Assembly: GCF_014633365.1 (NCBI RefSeq)
Contig: NC_068338.1
Span: forward strand, 19,974,616-20,038,615
Source of the DNA: Diospyros lotus
Lineage: Eukaryota; Streptophyta; Magnoliopsida; Ericales; Ebenaceae
Direction of reading: 5' to 3'
DNA: 64,000 nt
Made by a program: the position numbers and the translations under genes. The first letter of the stretch is position 1. The number at the start of each line of letters is the position of its first letter. The notes beneath the pieces are model-generated. The model made no database searches, was not told where the DNA came from, and saw only the letters and a list, made by a program, of their open reading frames with translations. Positions 61,450 to 64,000 of this stretch are shown piece after piece.

Positions 61450-62142
61450 TGTCGACGTTTGATTTCGGCCGACCGTGATTCGTTTTGGGCCGCGGTGAGT
61501 CAATCCAAAAATACCGAGAATGAAGGAAGAAAACCCCTCCCCCTAAAGTTCCAAGCGTGTACACCAGAATCTTTTACGTGGTTCGGCCAGAACGATGCCT
61601 AGTCCACGGCCGCCATCTGATTATTCTCCCAGAGTGGCGGTATCTGATTATTATTTTTTTTGTCCTCCTTGCCCCTCATGGTCTCTTTGATTCTCATTTA
61701 TCTTAAGGGGCTTTTACAATCTAGATAATATATAAAAATACAGTGTTTGTATAATGGGGGACAAACAGTTCTTACCGCCTTCGCAAGACCGGGAGTGGGA
61801 TCCTCATTACGAGGGGCATGGGCTGTTACAGATAAAGTGATCGGACCCTACCTCTGACTTCTCAACAGCTTTGCCGCTCATGCGAGCTGGAGGTTTTAGG
61901 CCAGCGACCTGGATGGGCCAGCAATCTGGAGGATATTTCAGGAGCTCGTTAGTCGATTGCTCCGAGCTCGTTGGGGGATTACCGGGAGCTCGCCATATGC
62001 TCGCTTTACGAGTTCTGGATCTTTGGTGGAGGCTGGACCTTCCTTGACGAGGTCGTCCGGGCCTTCTTGGCCTTGGGTGATTGGGCCGGTCTATCGGACC
62101 GAGTCTGGCCCATGCGGGGTGATGCGGGAAATACATATAACA
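61450..62142 (+). mobile_element. Solo LTR, target duplication AAAAT
   Basis: 693 bp from TGTCGACGTTTG to AATACATATAACA, between AAAAT at 61445-61449 and 62143-62147. It contains the phrase TTTTACGTGGTTCGGCC (about 61571), common in plant LTRs, and a TATA-like AATATATAAAAA (about 61726). The GC-rich last third carries repeated GGAGCTCG words. No coding content; the open frames here are shadows. Confidence 0.8.
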
Positions 62143-62299
62143 AAAATGATGAAGAAACTAAAGCTGATCTTTGAATTCTTCATACTCCTTCCTTAAGAAA
62201 AAAAGTTCTCAAAAGCATATATCTTCTTTTAGCAAAAAGAGAGAATGTTTTTACTTTCATATTCTTTTTATCTCTTTTTTTTCTTTATGAGAAGCCATT

Positions 62300-63042
62300 T
62301 CTCTATTTAAATTTGAATATGTCACAACTTTTTAAAGTGTTTCAATTGTAAACTTTACTTCACTTATCTTATCATGGTTAGTGCTTGAGCCCATAAAAAA
62401 CATAGTGTAAAAGGTTTCAGCTGATCCTTACAAAAGTTGTAGACCCTCTGCTCATCGTTATACTTGAGCCCATCTTCATACTTCCCTGCTGCAGTTCAAT
62501 GAACTCGTAGACCCTTTGCTCAAGAACTCACTCAGGAATGTAGGTCTCGCAAAATAATATCTCAAACTCAACCCACGATGGCACTCGGTCTGTAAACCGC
62601 TGCCTAGTCATCTCCCACCAGCATCACCCTTCAGAAGGAAGGTTCCCAACTGCACCTTCTGACCCTCTATACAGTCCATAGGTCGCATATGTTTCTTCAT
62701 TTCCAATTGTTAATTCTATGCTTCTACTGCATCTACACCTCCCCTAAACTCGAGTGGATGTAGAACCATAAAGTTCTTGAGAAGTGTGCCCCCAAAGTTG
62801 CCCTTGGCACTAGATGTCTCTAAGCAAGATACTTGACCTGGATTATGGTGCTCTTGATCATGTTGCACATTCCTCAACTACGTTGCAGCTAATACGTCCA
62901 TTGCTGGCAAGATAGCTGCCAAGGTATCCTGCATCTCCAGAGTACCCTGCGGTCGCGTCCCACTAGCATTTCCAAGCACCTCAGGAGGGGGAGTATCCTA
63001 CCCACTATTCACATGGCGTGGTCGTCCTTTACGAGTATTCAT
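62300..63042 (-). pseudogene. Gypsy gag relic
   Basis: ATG 63042 (MNTRKGRPRHVNSG) is followed by a TAG, then TPPPEVLGNASGTRPQGTLE. At about 62770-62590 the gypsy gag core is visible: HPLEFRGGVDAVEA and LEMKKHMRPMDCIEGQKVQL, then GTFLLKGDA. This corresponds to the retrotransposon gag domain that usually reads ExWLxxxEKxF...QKVxLAxFxLxG-A. Stops and shifts are frequent after 62580. Confidence 0.7.
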
Positions 63043-63187
63043 GCTTCTTACATAAAAACAATACTTAGAGACAAAATACAACTTCAAATATTAACTCAAT
63101 ACCAAAACAATCTAACTCTACCCGATAACCTGGGTGTACAGGGATAACTTGACCTAAATAACCCAAACTCGCTCTGATACCAACAAA

Positions 63188-64000
63188 TGTAAGGCCCTCA
63201 CCCAAGTCACCAAAGAAACCAGAGCAGGTGCCCTACTAAAATAGAGACAACCTGGGCCTGAAAGAACCTGTCATGCAAGCAACTAATAAAGGAAACTTGT
63301 TATCCCGACATGAATATCCAAACCACAACTTATTATACAGCAACTGATCTCTAGGCCTACATAGCCTAGGCATGCAAAACATACATCATGGGCACACCGG
63401 CCACAAAATACAACACAATCCATATAGACTCAAATAAATTGAAGAAATATACAATCTGGAAGTAACAAAATGCACAAAAAGAAACCCCCAGGCTAACAAC
63501 TATTAGGTATGCATGGCTCTATACACTTCCTAACCAAGAAGTCGGGAACTACTAGACTCACCCCTAACCAAGTCCTTGCCTTTACTTGGAATGAAGAGAA
63601 AACAAGATGAGTCCAAATGACTCTACAAGCTCATAAAGAAAAGAAAGACGGATAGAGTATGTGCTAAGAGTAAACCTGCATCTCAAGTGCATAACAAACC
63701 GAAACTCATGCATAACATGCCATGCAATTTCATAAATTGATACAGGTACCAATTGTAGAAGTAATAATGCTCACATACAGGATTTTGGGGCTCAGATAAG
63801 AAATAAACTAGTACCCAAGTCCTTATAACAAACCTGTTACTATCCTGAAGGTAGACTGTACCTATACTACGAGCCGAAGCTTACTTGGGCGAGAGCTACC
63901 ACACCCGCTGGCACGCATAAGTGTCCAAGATAAAAATTGGGCATGCGGGGGGTCCCTAAATGACTCGATTCTAAAGACCAGACACCATACAACTGTATCT
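63188..64000 (-). repeat. Gypsy 5' LTR (partial, to window edge)
   Basis: The minus-strand U5 end is GGTGAGGGCCTTACA, five bases from the primer-binding site. At least 813 bp lie in the window; the TG start is beyond 64000. Confidence 0.6.

Larger units (their letters stand above)
62143..64000 (-). mobile_element. 5' part of a Ty3/gypsy element running off the window
   Basis: On the minus strand: an LTR (64000, window edge, to 63188, ending GGGCCTTACA), a primer-binding site TGGTATCAGAGC (63182-63171), leader, and gag from 63042 to about 62300. The rest of pol is not present to the left, where AT-rich DNA and the solo LTR lie, so the element is 3'-truncated. The LTR's outer end is outside the window. 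Confidence 0.75.

Noticed and set aside
61807..62196. Three overlapping open frames on both strands
   Set aside because: All lie in the GC-rich end of a solo LTR and have no homology.
1..64000. CRISPR array, prokaryotic operons, phage or plasmid features
   Set aside because: No direct-repeat and spacer pattern; spliced gene, initiator-tRNA primer sites and plant retrotransposon families show nuclear plant DNA.

Overview
This is nuclear DNA of a flowering plant, probably a eudicot. It is AT-rich, carries one intact spliced gene with GT-AG introns, and is otherwise almost entirely LTR retrotransposons (Ty1/copia and Ty3/gypsy) with a few hAT-like DNA elements. No CRISPR array, rRNA, tRNA gene or prokaryotic feature was seen. 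The species cannot be named from the sequence.

Layout. 1-1149: hAT-like terminal DNA beside a reversed gypsy-LTR relic. 1310-9390: a decayed Ty3/gypsy pol (RT, RNase H, integrase) split by a solo LTR (2030-2891) and by a larger LTR-derived insertion (3726-8572) that itself holds a 2.65-kb solo LTR (4508-7160). Removing each insertion plus one target-site copy restores the pol frame. 9391-16604: AT-rich LTR-like DNA, a 1.1-kb hAT-type element (9796-10922), sequence with nothing recognised, and a copia pol relic. 16721-23006: a short-LTR copia on the minus strand, inside which sits a plus-strand chromodomain gypsy (18845-21700) carrying an intron-free piece of a HAK/KUP/KT potassium transporter in the same reading frame as its gag. 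23920-33229: a plus-strand copia whose 3' LTR is split by a second, mosaic copia (29510-33080).

33353-59872, minus strand: one intact gene for a GNAT-family N-acetyltransferase, eight coding exons, 891 bp of CDS (296 residues) spread over 26.5 kb. Two introns are about 11.5 kb each because they house a gypsy (35925-40440), a copia (40671-45532) and another copia (51390-59405). The last of these contains a 2.9-kb non-autonomous LTR element (53706-56613) with ORFs I do not recognise. A possible divergent first exon starts 191 bp from the GNAT start codon.

60146-64000: AT-rich DNA, a solo LTR (61450-62142), and the 5' part (gag, primer-binding site, LTR) of a minus-strand gypsy running off the window.

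Most noteworthy are the gag-KUP capture element, whose seven internal stops are all TAG; the unrecognised non-autonomous element; and the host gene that keeps all splice sites and frame despite about 17 kb of recognisable intronic retrotransposon DNA. Positions come from reading the sequence by eye. Family names rest on motif recognition, not on a search.
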